This document shows, one piece after another, positions 23,647-33,123 of a stretch of DNA of 64,000 nucleotides. A program made the translations under genes and the position numbers. Source of the stretch: Candida dubliniensis CD36 (lineage: Eukaryota > Ascomycota > Pichiomycetes > Serinales > Debaryomycetaceae); contig NC_012862.1 of NCBI RefSeq assembly GCF_000026945.1, positions 1,418,501 through 1,482,500 on the forward strand, given 5' to 3'. How positions within the stretch are numbered: position 1 is the first letter of the stretch; every line of letters begins with the position of its first letter. A model generated the notes under the pieces. That model was not told where the DNA came from, searched no databases, and worked only from the letters and a program-made list of their open reading frames with translations.

Positions 23647-24543
23647 GTAGACCACGGATACTTGCCATGCTTTAATGATGTTGGATTTCCTTCCCGTTTT
23701 TACTCTCTTAAATTAAGGAGTGGGAATTTGCTTGCTTCATTATTAGAAATGAGGGGATAGTTTCAACCGAGACATATTAAGTTTTGCAATCGGGCACCCA
23801 CAAAACAAAAAAAAAAAATTACCAGATATCAGATTTCTCAACATTGCGATACCGGAGAGGGGTGAGCATTAGCCGTCAATGTGTAAAGTTCAAACTACAG
23901 TTTAACAAATTGCCAGGTGTAGTTTGTATATATATGCTAGATAGATTTTTTTTTTTTTTTTCTTCCTAGCTTGCTGCTTGGTGGATATTGCAAGATCTAC
24001 AAGGATTTATCAAAGAAGAACCCCGAGTGATGGATATATTTCTATTGTTTTCTTCGGTAAATCTTCTTTTGTTCCCACCTCTTCAACTTTTTTTTAGCAA
24101 CTTGATCAACACAGTAGCCACTAACTCAATGGAAACATATATCGGTATATTTACCAGGACAACTGCGAACGCTGTTTATTCCTCTTATTTTTGGGCAATC
24201 CAATTTACTATGATCCTAACTTATTGCATTGCCGTGTTCTAAGATCTCTTGCTCAAAAAAAAAACCTAATTTTGTTGTCTGCAGTATTCGGAGAAGTTTT
24301 TTTTTCCTTCTTAGTTTGGAGTAATAATAAACTAAGAATCTTCTGTCTCACCAAAATCTAATTTCTGTACCCACTTGCCTCGATTTACAGGAAATTTAAT
24401 TATCACTAGAAATTGCATCTTTGACTTATTTCTCAAGTTGTCCATTGGAATAATTCATTCGAGACATAAATAAAGAATTGAGATTACTTTTCTAGGGAAT
24501 TTGTTTATTATTATCATCAATATTAATAGTTCCTTACTGAAAA
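23647..24543. other. Intergenic upstream of the C2H2 transcription factor gene
   Basis: A 900-bp stretch with poly-T tracts at about 23946-23961 and 24297-24306. The plus-strand ORF at 23988-24242 is hydrophobic and low-complexity and is not supported. This region probably holds the promoter and a long 5' UTR of the transcription factor gene. Confidence 0.4.
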
Positions 24544-27500
24544 ATGCCGCCGCTTGACTCACCTTCATCTAACACAGAAGGCACCCCAACTAGCAACGAT
24601 GATCAAGTAACTCCCAAGAAGAGACTGCATTCCACTAGTTCTAGAGTCAGAAAGAAAAAGCGGACTCTAGGGGTGTTTCCCTGCACGCATTGTGATAAAG
24701 TTTTCACTCGATCGGACCATTTGGCCAGACATAATTTAAATCATGAACCCAAAGAAGTTTATGTTTGTGACTTCATTATCGATTATCATGGATCAAAGTC
24801 GAAATGTGGCAAGACTTTTGTAAGGAAAGATTTAAAAGAAAGACATATAAGAAGACATCACGAATTGGCGAACTTGGCAAAAAAATCTGAAGGCATTAAC
24901 AATAAAGCTTTAAAGAAAAGAAAAGGAAGTACTAGTAGCAATACTAGCACGTCACTGACTGCTGGAATGCATATATCTAATATACTAGATGATCGATTAC
25001 CCCCACCCTCACCCTCTCCCTCACAGGTACAAGCACAAAGACAAGCACAACAATCTGATACCCCTACTTCAAGGAACCACAGTATAAAGCTTGATGCTTC
25101 ACCGAAATATGCTAACATGGTTCAACACAATTCTTTACAGTCACAAACTCAATCAGATATACGGATGTCTACCAACGGTTTACCGCAAGATCAGAAACTG
25201 CTGCAGAGCATTTCAAATTCAATACCTGTTATTCCTTCACAACAGTCATCTCCAGGATATCCGACCACTATCCAAGCAAGCAATTTTATTCATAACCAAA
25301 ACGATTTCAACAATTTCAGCAATTTTACTAATTTAAACAACTTGAATACGTTATATAAATCATATGGCACAACTATTCCTCAGAATGACATATTGTCATG
25401 GCTATTCAATGACTCTCCTCAAGGAAACTCTTTAGTACATTCTTCTCCAGAAGCACAGCAAGCAATACCGAGAAAGCCTTCACATCCACTTCCTCCCTTG
25501 CAAGAACAAGAAGTTCAAAATCAAGTTCCATTGACTGCTCAATTCCAACCAATCCCATCTCCATATGGAGGTTCTCAGTTTTCACCCATGGCAGACCAAA
25601 TTCAATCGAGTCTTCCAATGCCCATTTCGTCTACATTAAGTAATGGAATCCCGAATTACCCATTTGATATGGGCGCGTTTTCAAATGGATATGGTGCTGA
25701 TGTTAACATATTTCTGACCGATGACAACCCTTTAGATAATATATTGTACAAGAATCATCACAACCTTCAAAATTCAAATCAGCTTGTTGGAGCTGGCAAA
25801 GATGAATCCTTGCGCAGCATTGGGGTGAGTATATCATCGGCATCTCCTACAAACACAGTTGAATCCAGTAATGATAACACCACAGAAAATGCTCAAGAAG
25901 AAGAACATGCTTTTCTCAATCATAGAGAGAAGAATATTTCGACAAATAGAAATTGCTTTATTGAATCAAGTATTTTAGAAAACATGTTACAATCAATTGG
26001 ACTTTCACGTCAAGAATTACCTTTTGACAATAATTGCCAACTAGAACATAGATTTTCATTTTATCTATACCTGTACTGGAAACATTTCCATTCACAGTTT
26101 TCAATATTGCATAAACCATCCTTTGATACGAAATCTGCAGAACCATTATTGTTAATAGCAATGGTTTCATTAGGTGCTTGTTACAGTTTCCCCGAAAATG
26201 CCCTTTTGTTAGCAAAAGAATCTAAGAAATCCTCCGAGTTCAAATTTGCATTACAATTAGCAAAACCACTAAGGTTTGCCATATTTGAACATGAGGATTT
26301 CAAGTCGCCAGTAAGATTATGGATTTTACAAAGTTTAAACATGTTAGAATGGGTCGAGAAAAACTTTCTAACCAGAAGAATGCACGAGCGCGCTCATTTG
26401 CATCATGGGACGACAGCCCAATTACTACGAAGAAGCCCGTTATTGGGTGGGAATCCTACCCATCGCAAAAAAGCTCATGCTAATAGTACATCGTCTAGTG
26501 CTGGTGAGGAAAGTGAATTGGAAGACAGGAACAACACTAATGATACAACAGATAACGATTTATTTGACAAGTGGGTAGAGTCTGAAGGTATGAAGCGTAT
26601 AACGTTTATGACCTTTTATTTGGACATTATCGATTTCATCAAGTTTAGACACAATCCTCAAATTTTGTTCTATCAATTGCAATTGTTGAATTTACCATGT
26701 GACGATGAGCATCTTTGGGAACTGACCGAAGTTAATGGATCGTTTAAAAAAGTTGTTCGAAGGCAACGCAAATTACAAGATAGCAACATTACTACATCTC
26801 TTACCATCTCCAATAAAAAGAAAAAGGCCAAAACTGATAATTTTTTGGCTGCATTGAAAAAAATTTTGAAATCTGATAAATTGACTGAACTCAAGAATAA
26901 ATCTATATTTTGCCAAAAGATACTTATGGCAGGGCTAATATCATTAATGCATCAGATGCAACAAAGTGAACTACAGAACAGTTCTTCATTATTGACAATT
27001 CATAATTCCAACAACAATAGCAAGATTTGGAAAGAGATGTTAGTCAGATCATTTGATAATTGGAATTTTGAAATCATGCAAACTTTCAAACGTTCCAACA
27101 ATATGGGAATTTCCATGTATAGTGTACCCAACAGTAATGTCGCATTCCCCATATTTTATTTGACACAAATAATTGGGTTACCGGAAATCAATCATTATGA
27201 CATTGCCATATTTACTGGTTCACCAGCTAATCAAAGTGTGGATGCTACTCTTAAAGATCATTTTATGGTTCAACAAAAATTGAATAACATTTGGTCCAAA
27301 AATAATAAAAATATAGAAAACATTCGTGGTATCTTTTATTGTTACCTTTTCCTTTGGACGTTGATGATAGACGAAAATGGTAATAAATTAGATTGGAATC
27401 CAAATTGTGACTATTATGATACAGTCAATGCAGTGAGCACAGCTACTTTAGTTTTATGGAGTTATTGTTTCACAGTTGGAGGATTAGAAAGCAATAAATA

Positions 27501-27825
27501 TATCGATGAAAATTCTGCTACAGATCCAACAATTTGTGCTGAAGATGGATATGATTACTTATCAAGAATTATGTCCACTTTGTTGGCATCACAGCAATCG
27601 GATAAAGTCAATTTTGGTCTGGTTGCAAAATATTGTGAAGTCCTACAACAGATTTCCAATAAACAAAACATCAGCGGCTTGTGTTTTCTAATGGCTAGAA
27701 AATTAATGATGAGTCAATGGGAAGTACTTAGGGAGCACGCGAAATTAATCCTCAATTGCGGATACCGATCCATCGGTAAAAGAAATGTTCTATGTGCTGA
27801 TCTATTTGACAATGAGTTTCAATAG
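24544..27825 (+). CDS. C2H2 zinc-finger transcription factor with fungal-specific regulatory domain
   Basis: A 1093-aa protein. Two adjacent C2H2 fingers lie at residues 47-67 (C47, C50, H63, H67) and 75-105 (C75, C88, H101, H105). The second has an unusual 12-residue gap between its cysteines. A basic patch (PKKR, RKKKR) before them could be the nuclear signal. Residues about 150-440 are Gln/Ser/Asn/Pro-rich, as in activation regions. Residues about 500-760 carry the fungal transcription-factor middle-homology domain, with YLYWKHFHSQFSILHKPSFD and MHERAHLHHGTTAQLLRRSP. This arrangement is that of the Adr1/Rsf2/Tda9/Sdd4 group of carbon-source and respiration regulators. I cannot assign which one, so no symbol is given. 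It converges with NSA2, only about 18 bp between the stops. Confidence 0.9.
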   Translation: MPPLDSPSSNTEGTPTSNDDQVTPKKRLHSTSSRVRKKKRTLGVFPCTHCDKVFTRSDHLARHNLNHEPKEVYVCDFIIDYHGSKSKCGKTFVRKDLKERHIRRHHELANLAKKSEGINNKALKKRKGSTSSNTSTSLTAGMHISNILDDRLPPPSPSPSQVQAQRQAQQSDTPTSRNHSIKLDASPKYANMVQHNSLQSQTQSDIRMSTNGLPQDQKLLQSISNSIPVIPSQQSSPGYPTTIQASNFIHNQNDFNNFSNFTNLNNLNTLYKSYGTTIPQNDILSWLFNDSPQGNSLVHSSPEAQQAIPRKPSHPLPPLQEQEVQNQVPLTAQFQPIPSPYGGSQFSPMADQIQSSLPMPISSTLSNGIPNYPFDMGAFSNGYGADVNIFLTDDNPLDNILYKNHHNLQNSNQLVGAGKDESLRSIGVSISSASPTNTVESSNDNTTENAQEEEHAFLNHREKNISTNRNCFIESSILENMLQSIGLSRQELPFDNNCQLEHRFSFYLYLYWKHFHSQFSILHKPSFDTKSAEPLLLIAMVSLGACYSFPENALLLAKESKKSSEFKFALQLAKPLRFAIFEHEDFKSPVRLWILQSLNMLEWVEKNFLTRRMHERAHLHHGTTAQLLRRSPLLGGNPTHRKKAHANSTSSSAGEESELEDRNNTNDTTDNDLFDKWVESEGMKRITFMTFYLDIIDFIKFRHNPQILFYQLQLLNLPCDDEHLWELTEVNGSFKKVVRRQRKLQDSNITTSLTISNKKKKAKTDNFLAALKKILKSDKLTELKNKSIFCQKILMAGLISLMHQMQQSELQNSSSLLTIHNSNNNSKIWKEMLVRSFDNWNFEIMQTFKRSNNMGISMYSVPNSNVAFPIFYLTQIIGLPEINHYDIAIFTGSPANQSVDATLKDHFMVQQKLNNIWSKNNKNIENIRGIFYCYLFLWTLMIDENGNKLDWNPNCDYYDTVNAVSTATLVLWSYCFTVGGLESNKYIDENSATDPTICAEDGYDYLSRIMSTLLASQQSDKVNFGLVAKYCEVLQQISNKQNISGLCFLMARKLMMSQWEVLREHAKLILNCGYRSIGKRNVLCADLFDNEFQ

Positions 27826-27843
27826 ATAGATAAAGGTATACAT

Positions 27844-28629
27844 TTATACTAATAACACAGCATTTACACACCCATCTCTATCTGGTTCATTGGTAATTTG
27901 AGCATATTTACCCCAAACAACTTTACCTCCAGCAGTAACCAACCCCAATTCCGACACGTTGACCTCTATAATCGTACCTTTTGTTAAAACACCCAACTGT
28001 GTATACATTGGAGATTGCGGGTTCTTTTTCACCCCCAATATAGGTAGAAACACTGTTACCCCAAGTTCTGGATGAGTAACATTAGCCTTCTTTTGTCTTA
28101 ATGCAGCTGGACGGATGATTCTCTCCATTTTCACTGGTCTACGAGTGAACCCTTCACCAACAAAAGTATGCTTGGTAATCATTCTCTTCCACGACTTGGA
28201 CTTGGACTTCCCGGTTTTGACCACTTTGAACATTTCCTCTTCGGAAATACCTTTGACTTTAGGCAATGGGACTTGGAATTTATCAGCTTTTTCTAAACGT
28301 TTTTGTTTAATCGAACTTGAAATTGCCTTGGCCGTGTTGTTAGTTTGACGATCCAATAAATACGTTGGCAAGGCCTCACCATCTTCGGCCTTTGGTGTCG
28401 ATGGACCCTTGACTTTACTTTCTTGGTGTGCCTTGATCTTCTTTTTCATGGCAACTTTTTCAGCGTATCTCTTCTTAGCAAATTGTTTGGCTCTCCAACC
28501 TTTCAATGTCTGTGCATCCTTGGCCACCCTGTGTCCCTCTCTGGCTTCCTTCTTTCTCTTTCTTTCTTCATAGTCTAACCTCCTCCCATGCTTCTTTATA
28601 TGCTGTTCAATATACTCATTTTGTGGCAT
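27844..28629 (-). CDS. NSA2: Nsa2, pre-60S ribosome biogenesis factor
   Basis: A 261-aa protein, the same length as yeast Nsa2. It acts in the nucleus in 27SB pre-rRNA processing and large-subunit assembly and is structurally related to ribosomal protein eS8. The N-terminal 80 residues are highly basic and helical ([20 protein letters not shown], then many KK/RK). The C-terminal half is the eS8-like beta domain, including [20 protein letters not shown] and the ending [20 protein letters not shown]. The start is fixed by the ATG at 28627-28629; nothing upstream in frame is an ATG. It is divergent from LCP5 across a short shared promoter. Confidence 0.97.
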   Translation of the reverse strand: MPQNEYIEQHIKKHGRRLDYEERKRKKEAREGHRVAKDAQTLKGWRAKQFAKKRYAEKVAMKKKIKAHQESKVKGPSTPKAEDGEALPTYLLDRQTNNTAKAISSSIKQKRLEKADKFQVPLPKVKGISEEEMFKVVKTGKSKSKSWKRMITKHTFVGEGFTRRPVKMERIIRPAALRQKKANVTHPELGVTVFLPILGVKKNPQSPMYTQLGVLTKGTIIEVNVSELGLVTAGGKVVWGKYAQITNEPDRDGCVNAVLLV

Positions 28630-28778
28630 CGTCAATAGTCTTAGTCCTAATTAATAAAAACAAAGTCGTAGTAGAGATGAGGAGATGGGTCTGACTTTAT
28701 TTCTTTTTTCTTTTTTTTTCTAGCACCTATTTTTTTCTTTCTCTTATAAATCGATGGAACACAAAAAGATCTGTTACG
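28630..28778. promoter_or_regulatory. Short shared promoter of NSA2 and LCP5 with a PAC-like element
   Basis: Only about 150-225 bp separate two divergent ribosome-biogenesis genes. GAGATGAG at 28674-28681 is one base from the PAC element core GCGATGAG, which controls such genes in yeasts. Poly-T runs lie on the LCP5 side. The element call is by motif resemblance only. Confidence 0.4.
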
Positions 28779-29870
28779 ATGAGTTTGAAAAGAAAGAAAA
28801 AAAAAAAAGAAGCCTTGCTTCCACTACAACCTGTAGTTCCTACAATATCGACCATGTCAAAGGTGGACACTCTATTAAAGGAAATCATATCGTCTACTAA
28901 ATCAGCTGAGGATTCAGTAAAAGGCTTGATAGCGTTTGTCAAGGGCTCATCTTCTCAGCATCCAGAGTTAGTGCGGAACTTATTAGCAAAATCAAACTTG
29001 CCGTTGGAAGGGGTGTCTTTATTGGGGTTGAAAAATGAATCATTGGCTTCCTATATCAACAATATAGTGCTTGTTGTTTTGGCACATCTTGAGCGTCTAG
29101 AAAATGATCTGGACACGGGATCTAGCGCTGTTGAGCGATCGATAGTCCAGCGAGTGACGTTGGAAAAAGGCGTTAAACCACTTGAAAAGAAACTTAGTTA
29201 TCAATTGGACAAAATGATCAGGGCATATGGGCGAATGGAACAAGATGAAATGAAAGCCGAACAAAAATTAAGTGACAAGGGAAGTGAAGAGGCTGTCGAG
29301 AGCGATTCAGAAGATGACTCAGAAGATGACGAATTGGCTTATAGACCAGATGCATCATCGTTGGCCAAATTGACGTCATCGAAAACCAAACTGAAACCAT
29401 CATCAGCAGCAGTATCTCCATCGAATGAAAAGTATAGACCACCAAAGATATCGGCAATGGCGCCTCCGACTGCAGCAAAGAGCCACGACATTGATGCGCA
29501 CATGACCTCGTCAAAGAATCGTAAGTTACAGAGTATGGAAGAATACTTGCAAGAGCAAAGTGATGTGCCAATGATGGAGGCGTCGGTGGGGTCCACAATT
29601 GTTGAGCATGGAAGAGGTGGTGTCAAAACACAGCACGATCGTAAGAAAGAACAAGAGATACAAACGTATGAAGAGGATAACTTTGTCAGACTACCAACCA
29701 ATCAAACAAAGAAAAGTTTCAAGGAAAAACAACGTGATATTCGCAATCAATTTGCTGGTGAAGACTGGTCGATGTTTAATAACAACAAAGATGTGACTCG
29801 CCAAGGTACATCACGAAAGAGAAAGGCAACCACTGTTTGGGATAGAGTGAAGAAAAAGAAGAGTGCATAG
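28779..29870 (+). CDS. LCP5: Lcp5, U3-snoRNP-associated rRNA processing factor
   Basis: A 363-aa protein of the Sas10/Utp3/C1D family, needed with the U3 processome for early 18S rRNA cleavages in the nucleolus. The conserved N-terminal Sas10/C1D helix bundle includes ERSIVQRVTLEKGVKPLEKK and LSYQLDKMIRAY. A Ser/Asp/Glu-rich acidic stretch follows (about 170-185), then AYRPD, YRPPKISAMAPP, SMEEYLQEQSD and the EEDNFVRL motif, and a basic C terminus. Two starts are possible. ATG 28779 adds 25 residues, beginning with a KRKKKKK run. ATG 28854 (MSKVDTLLKEI) aligns with the start of yeast Lcp5 (MSELNALLKDI) as I recall it and is my preferred start. The longer form is drawn. Confidence 0.93.
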   Translation: MSLKRKKKKKEALLPLQPVVPTISTMSKVDTLLKEIISSTKSAEDSVKGLIAFVKGSSSQHPELVRNLLAKSNLPLEGVSLLGLKNESLASYINNIVLVVLAHLERLENDLDTGSSAVERSIVQRVTLEKGVKPLEKKLSYQLDKMIRAYGRMEQDEMKAEQKLSDKGSEEAVESDSEDDSEDDELAYRPDASSLAKLTSSKTKLKPSSAAVSPSNEKYRPPKISAMAPPTAAKSHDIDAHMTSSKNRKLQSMEEYLQEQSDVPMMEASVGSTIVEHGRGGVKTQHDRKKEQEIQTYEEDNFVRLPTNQTKKSFKEKQRDIRNQFAGEDWSMFNNNKDVTRQGTSRKRKATTVWDRVKKKKSA

Positions 29871-30138
29871 CTGGTATCTAGGGACTGGCATTTTGCAGCT
29901 GTATCGATGTGACGATTTTGTTAGTAGTACTGTTTTATGGAATGACCAATAGAAAGTTGATTTTGGGTTATAATTTCAAGTCTTTGTTGTGTAGCACATT
30001 TGTACGATCTGATTTTGCACATCATAATGTGAGAGAGCAAGAGGGAAATAATGACCAGAAAATGAAAAGACAAAAAAAAAGTGCACTTGTGTTGAGATCT
30101 CTACCCAATCCCACAACCCAACAGAACCATAATTAACA

Positions 30139-30777
30139 ATGAAGTCGTTGACATCAATTGCATTAATTGCTTCAGTCATAGTAGCATTCTATACTCAGCT
30201 TGTTTTGGGTAGCTCCTCAAAATTACCGGAGAACCCACCCATCACAAACAAGGTATATTTCGACGTCGAGGAGGATGGCAAATCGATTGGCCGTATCACC
30301 ATTGGTCTCTTTGGCACAGTTGTCCCCAAAACTGTTGAGAACTTCAGAGTCTTGTGTACTGGTGAGCTTGGGCCTAGCTATGAAAACACAGTTTTCCACA
30401 GAGTGATCAAGGATTTCATGATCCAATCTGGAGACTTTGAATATGGCCAAGGGTATGGCGGTTATTCCCCAACCCACAACAACGGGAAGTTCGATGACGA
30501 AAATTTTGAATTGAAACATGACAGAAAGTATCGTTTGAGCATGGCCAATGCTGGAAAGAACACCAACGGGAGCCAGTTTTTCATCACCACCGCCTTAACA
30601 AAGTGGTTGGACGGGGCACATGTTGTGTTTGGCGAGGTTTTAGATGGCAAGGATGTTGTTGATTACATTGAAAATGCCAAAACTGGCAGAGGTGACCGTC
30701 CGGTCAAAGAAATCAAAATAGTCGCTTCTGGGGAGTTGAAGGATGGTGGAACCAATCCATCTAAAGATGAACTTTAA
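30139..30777 (+). CDS. CYP5: ER-lumenal cyclophilin (peptidyl-prolyl isomerase), Cpr5/Cyp5 type
   Basis: A 212-aa secretory-pathway cyclophilin. A cleavable signal peptide occupies about residues 1-24 ([20 protein letters not shown]). The cyclophilin fold follows, with the active-site and cyclosporin-binding signature [15 protein letters not shown], the motif [10 protein letters not shown] and the tryptophan in [13 protein letters not shown]. The protein ends in KDEL, an ER retrieval signal, so the isomerase should stay in the ER lumen and assist folding of secreted and cell-wall proteins. The length fits Cpr5 (225 aa). It lies about 270 bp after LCP5 and converges with MED6. Confidence 0.94.
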   Translation: MKSLTSIALIASVIVAFYTQLVLGSSSKLPENPPITNKVYFDVEEDGKSIGRITIGLFGTVVPKTVENFRVLCTGELGPSYENTVFHRVIKDFMIQSGDFEYGQGYGGYSPTHNNGKFDDENFELKHDRKYRLSMANAGKNTNGSQFFITTALTKWLDGAHVVFGEVLDGKDVVDYIENAKTGRGDRPVKEIKIVASGELKDGGTNPSKDEL

Positions 30778-30849
30778 AAAGAGTAAATACGTATATATAT
30801 ATATAGATATATATTTATAGCTGCATGCTGCCTCAATAGTAAAGCAAGC

Positions 30850-31638
30850 TCATAGACTCATACCCGCATCTCTATTTCCCTTTAACCCAAGCCACTCAAG
30901 TGTGCTTCCCTCACCATGCAAGGGAATCTCATCGATGTACAATTGATCGTCACTCATCACCACATCATTCAACAACGCATCAAACGCTCCGCTGGAAATC
31001 TCTGTGCTCGTTGAAATGCCATTAGACACCGTGCTTGCAACAGTGGCACCCAGCGGTGTTGTCAAAGTAATCGGGGTAACTGTATTTGTTCCAGCACTGG
31101 TTGACGGAGGCTTCGACGCAGCCGATGAGTGGGGCGGTTTTGAGGCACTGCCGTGTATGGAGTTGATATAGGAATGGCCCCCATCTGAGATATGATAGCT
31201 TGTCATGTCATTTAGTAGGTCTGTCGAGTTCTTTATCGACAAAACACTGGCAAGGAGTCTTGACGACAAAACGTCGTAGATCCGTGGTGCCTGGTAAACA
31301 TTTGCCCCTATTATGTAGTAATCTTGTAGCGTCAAAGTGTTCTGGGGGTCCTGTCGTTTCTGTTTTCTGATAATCCAAAAATCAGGCTCTTTGGTATACG
31401 CAATAACAAACTCTATCCCAGTCATCTCACTCAACCGCGACTGAAAGTATTGGTGGAACGAAACACCAAGCGGTATCTGTATCTGCTGATACTGAAATTG
31501 CATCATCAACACTTGGTTGTTCGATGTGCGGTCGTAGAATGGCGATAAAGAGAAGTACTCCAAGACATTATTAGTATTGAGTCCTCTCTCTTGTATAAAC
31601 TCAGGAGACTTCCATTGTATTTCGTCTAATGATTCCAT
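30850..31638 (-). CDS. MED6: Med6, Mediator head subunit
   Basis: A 262-aa subunit of the Mediator complex, which links activators to RNA polymerase II in the nucleus. The N-terminal Med6 domain (1-140) shows the family signature clearly: DEIQWKSPEFIQERGLNTNN, VLEYFSLSPFYDRTSNNQVL, KEPDFWIIRKQKRQ and LQDYYIIGANVYQAP. After about residue 160 the chain is Ser/Thr/Pro-rich and probably flexible, as in yeast Med6. It ends in an acidic patch (NDVVMSDDQLYIDE) and a short conserved-looking tail. It is slightly shorter than the S. cerevisiae protein (295 aa). It has the same orientation as HNT2, about 130 bp downstream of it. Confidence 0.93.
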   Translation of the reverse strand: MESLDEIQWKSPEFIQERGLNTNNVLEYFSLSPFYDRTSNNQVLMMQFQYQQIQIPLGVSFHQYFQSRLSEMTGIEFVIAYTKEPDFWIIRKQKRQDPQNTLTLQDYYIIGANVYQAPRIYDVLSSRLLASVLSIKNSTDLLNDMTSYHISDGGHSYINSIHGSASKPPHSSAASKPPSTSAGTNTVTPITLTTPLGATVASTVSNGISTSTEISSGAFDALLNDVVMSDDQLYIDEIPLHGEGSTLEWLGLKGNRDAGMSL

Positions 31639-31765
31639 TTGTCTATTGTCTGGGAACCTATATATCTATTGTAGAACTATGGTGCTCTTTTTCTGTTGTT
31701 CTAATTTTTTTTTTCGTTCACCAATCCTTCAGGTTAGGATCAACCTGCTTTCTCATAAAAATTGA

Positions 31766-32308
31766 TTACACTGTATACTTTTCCAACTCACGGGCCAACC
31801 ACGCGGCTTCCTCACTCATAACTGCCTCGCTTCTTGCTACTCTTTCATCGTCGCTTTTGGATAGTTCGTTTTTTTTGGTCATCTGCTCAATCTCGTAGTG
31901 TGACTTTCTCTGGAAGAAATCTTGGTACTCGCGGTCAAGATCCTTGTTCTCCAACATGCTGTGAATCAGATCACCGTAGCCATCACCTTTGTATCTGGGG
32001 ATGATGTGAGTATGCAAATGAGGCACCGATTGCCCAGACTCAGGGCCGTCTTGTATTGCTAGGTTCAAGGAGTCGGCCTTGTAAACCTTTTGTATAAACT
32101 TGTGGACCAACTGCAAGGTGTTCATGTAATCGACAGATTCCTCTGGGGACAAGTCGCCAAGTCGTAACACACTGGTACGCAAAGGAACTACCAAAACATG
32201 TCCCGGCACCAACGGCTTGAGGTTCACTAGCGCATATGTATACCTAGACTTGTAGAATACCTGTTTGCTCACTAGGAACCGGTGAAAGTAAATCTCTTGA
32301 GAAGTCAT
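31766..32308 (-). CDS. HNT2: Hnt2, FHIT-type dinucleoside triphosphate hydrolase
   Basis: A 180-aa HIT-family hydrolase of the FHIT branch, which cleaves diadenosine triphosphate (Ap3A) to AMP and ADP. The HIT motif is H97-L-H99-T-H101-I-I, with H99 as the expected nucleophile. The preceding QDGPESGQ stretch is typical of FHIT and not of HINT proteins. The N-terminal FHRFLVSKQVFYKSRYTYALVNLKPLVPGH is also FHIT-like. The true start is the ATG at 32306-32308; an upstream extension starts only from TTG. Length agrees with the family (human FHIT 147 aa, yeast Hnt2 about 200 aa). Confidence 0.93.
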   Translation of the reverse strand: MTSQEIYFHRFLVSKQVFYKSRYTYALVNLKPLVPGHVLVVPLRTSVLRLGDLSPEESVDYMNTLQLVHKFIQKVYKADSLNLAIQDGPESGQSVPHLHTHIIPRYKGDGYGDLIHSMLENKDLDREYQDFFQRKSHYEIEQMTKKNELSKSDDERVARSEAVMSEEAAWLARELEKYTV

Positions 32309-32532
32309 TGTGGCTTCAGTTGTCTTGATACAAGAAAACAAAACAACAAAAAAAAAAATGAAAATACTTGGGAGGGGAGAATGTCAAAGGGCATTTGCAT
32401 TCCAGTCAAAACCAGGCTCAAATCAAACTGGCACACTGTAGAATTGAGAATTATACAAAACAAAGCTTGTTGAAACACTAATCTATTTAGCAAAAAGAAA
32501 AAAAAACGTACATATATATCTATAAATCCTGT

Positions 32533-33123
32533 TTATTTGTTGACTTTGTTGAAGTATTCCTTGGAAGCTTCTGGGCTTGGCTTGATGGTTTCATCACCTG
32601 GGTGCCAGTTAGCTGGGCAAACTTCACCATATTTTTCAGTAAATTGGAAAGCTTCCAACAATCTCAATGATTCTTCAACAGATCTACCGACTGGCAAGTC
32701 ATTGATGGTGATTTGTCTCAAGATTCCCTTTGGGTCAATCAAGAAAATACCTCTCAAGGCAACACCTTCTTCTTCAATCAAAACACCGTAGTCTCTGGAC
32801 AAGGAATGGTTGGTGTCGGCCAAAACTGGGAAGTCGACTTTGCCAATACCACCGTCTTTTCTGGCAACATTGGTCCAGGCCAACCAGGTGTATTCGGAAT
32901 CAGTGGAGGCAAACAAAACTTGTGCGTCCTTTTCGGCAAACTTCTTCACAGCTTCGGAATAGGCAATAATTTCTGATGGGCAGACAAAGGTGAAGGCCAA
33001 AGGAATGAAGGCCAACAAGACCCATTTACCCTTGTATTGCTCCAAGGTGACTTCTTCGAAGACACCATCGACGACGGCGGTTTTCTTGAATCCTGGAGCT
33101 GGTTGTTGAACGACTGGAGCCAT
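32533..33123 (-). CDS. TSA1: Tsa1, typical 2-Cys peroxiredoxin
   Basis: A 196-aa thioredoxin-dependent peroxidase that reduces H2O2, organic peroxides and peroxynitrite and also acts as a chaperone when hyperoxidised. The peroxidatic cysteine is C48 in FTFVCPSE and the resolving cysteine is C169 in [11 protein letters not shown]. The GGIG motif and the C-terminal YF motif, which make eukaryotic enzymes prone to hyperoxidation, are both present. No signal peptide is visible, so the enzyme is cytosolic or nuclear. Codons are strongly biased, as in highly expressed genes. In C. albicans I recall two near-identical TSA1 copies on chromosome 3, close to ALS6 and ALS7. Only one copy lies in this window. 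Confidence 0.96.
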   Translation of the reverse strand: MAPVVQQPAPGFKKTAVVDGVFEEVTLEQYKGKWVLLAFIPLAFTFVCPSEIIAYSEAVKKFAEKDAQVLFASTDSEYTWLAWTNVARKDGGIGKVDFPVLADTNHSLSRDYGVLIEEEGVALRGIFLIDPKGILRQITINDLPVGRSVEESLRLLEAFQFTEKYGEVCPANWHPGDETIKPSPEASKEYFNKVNK

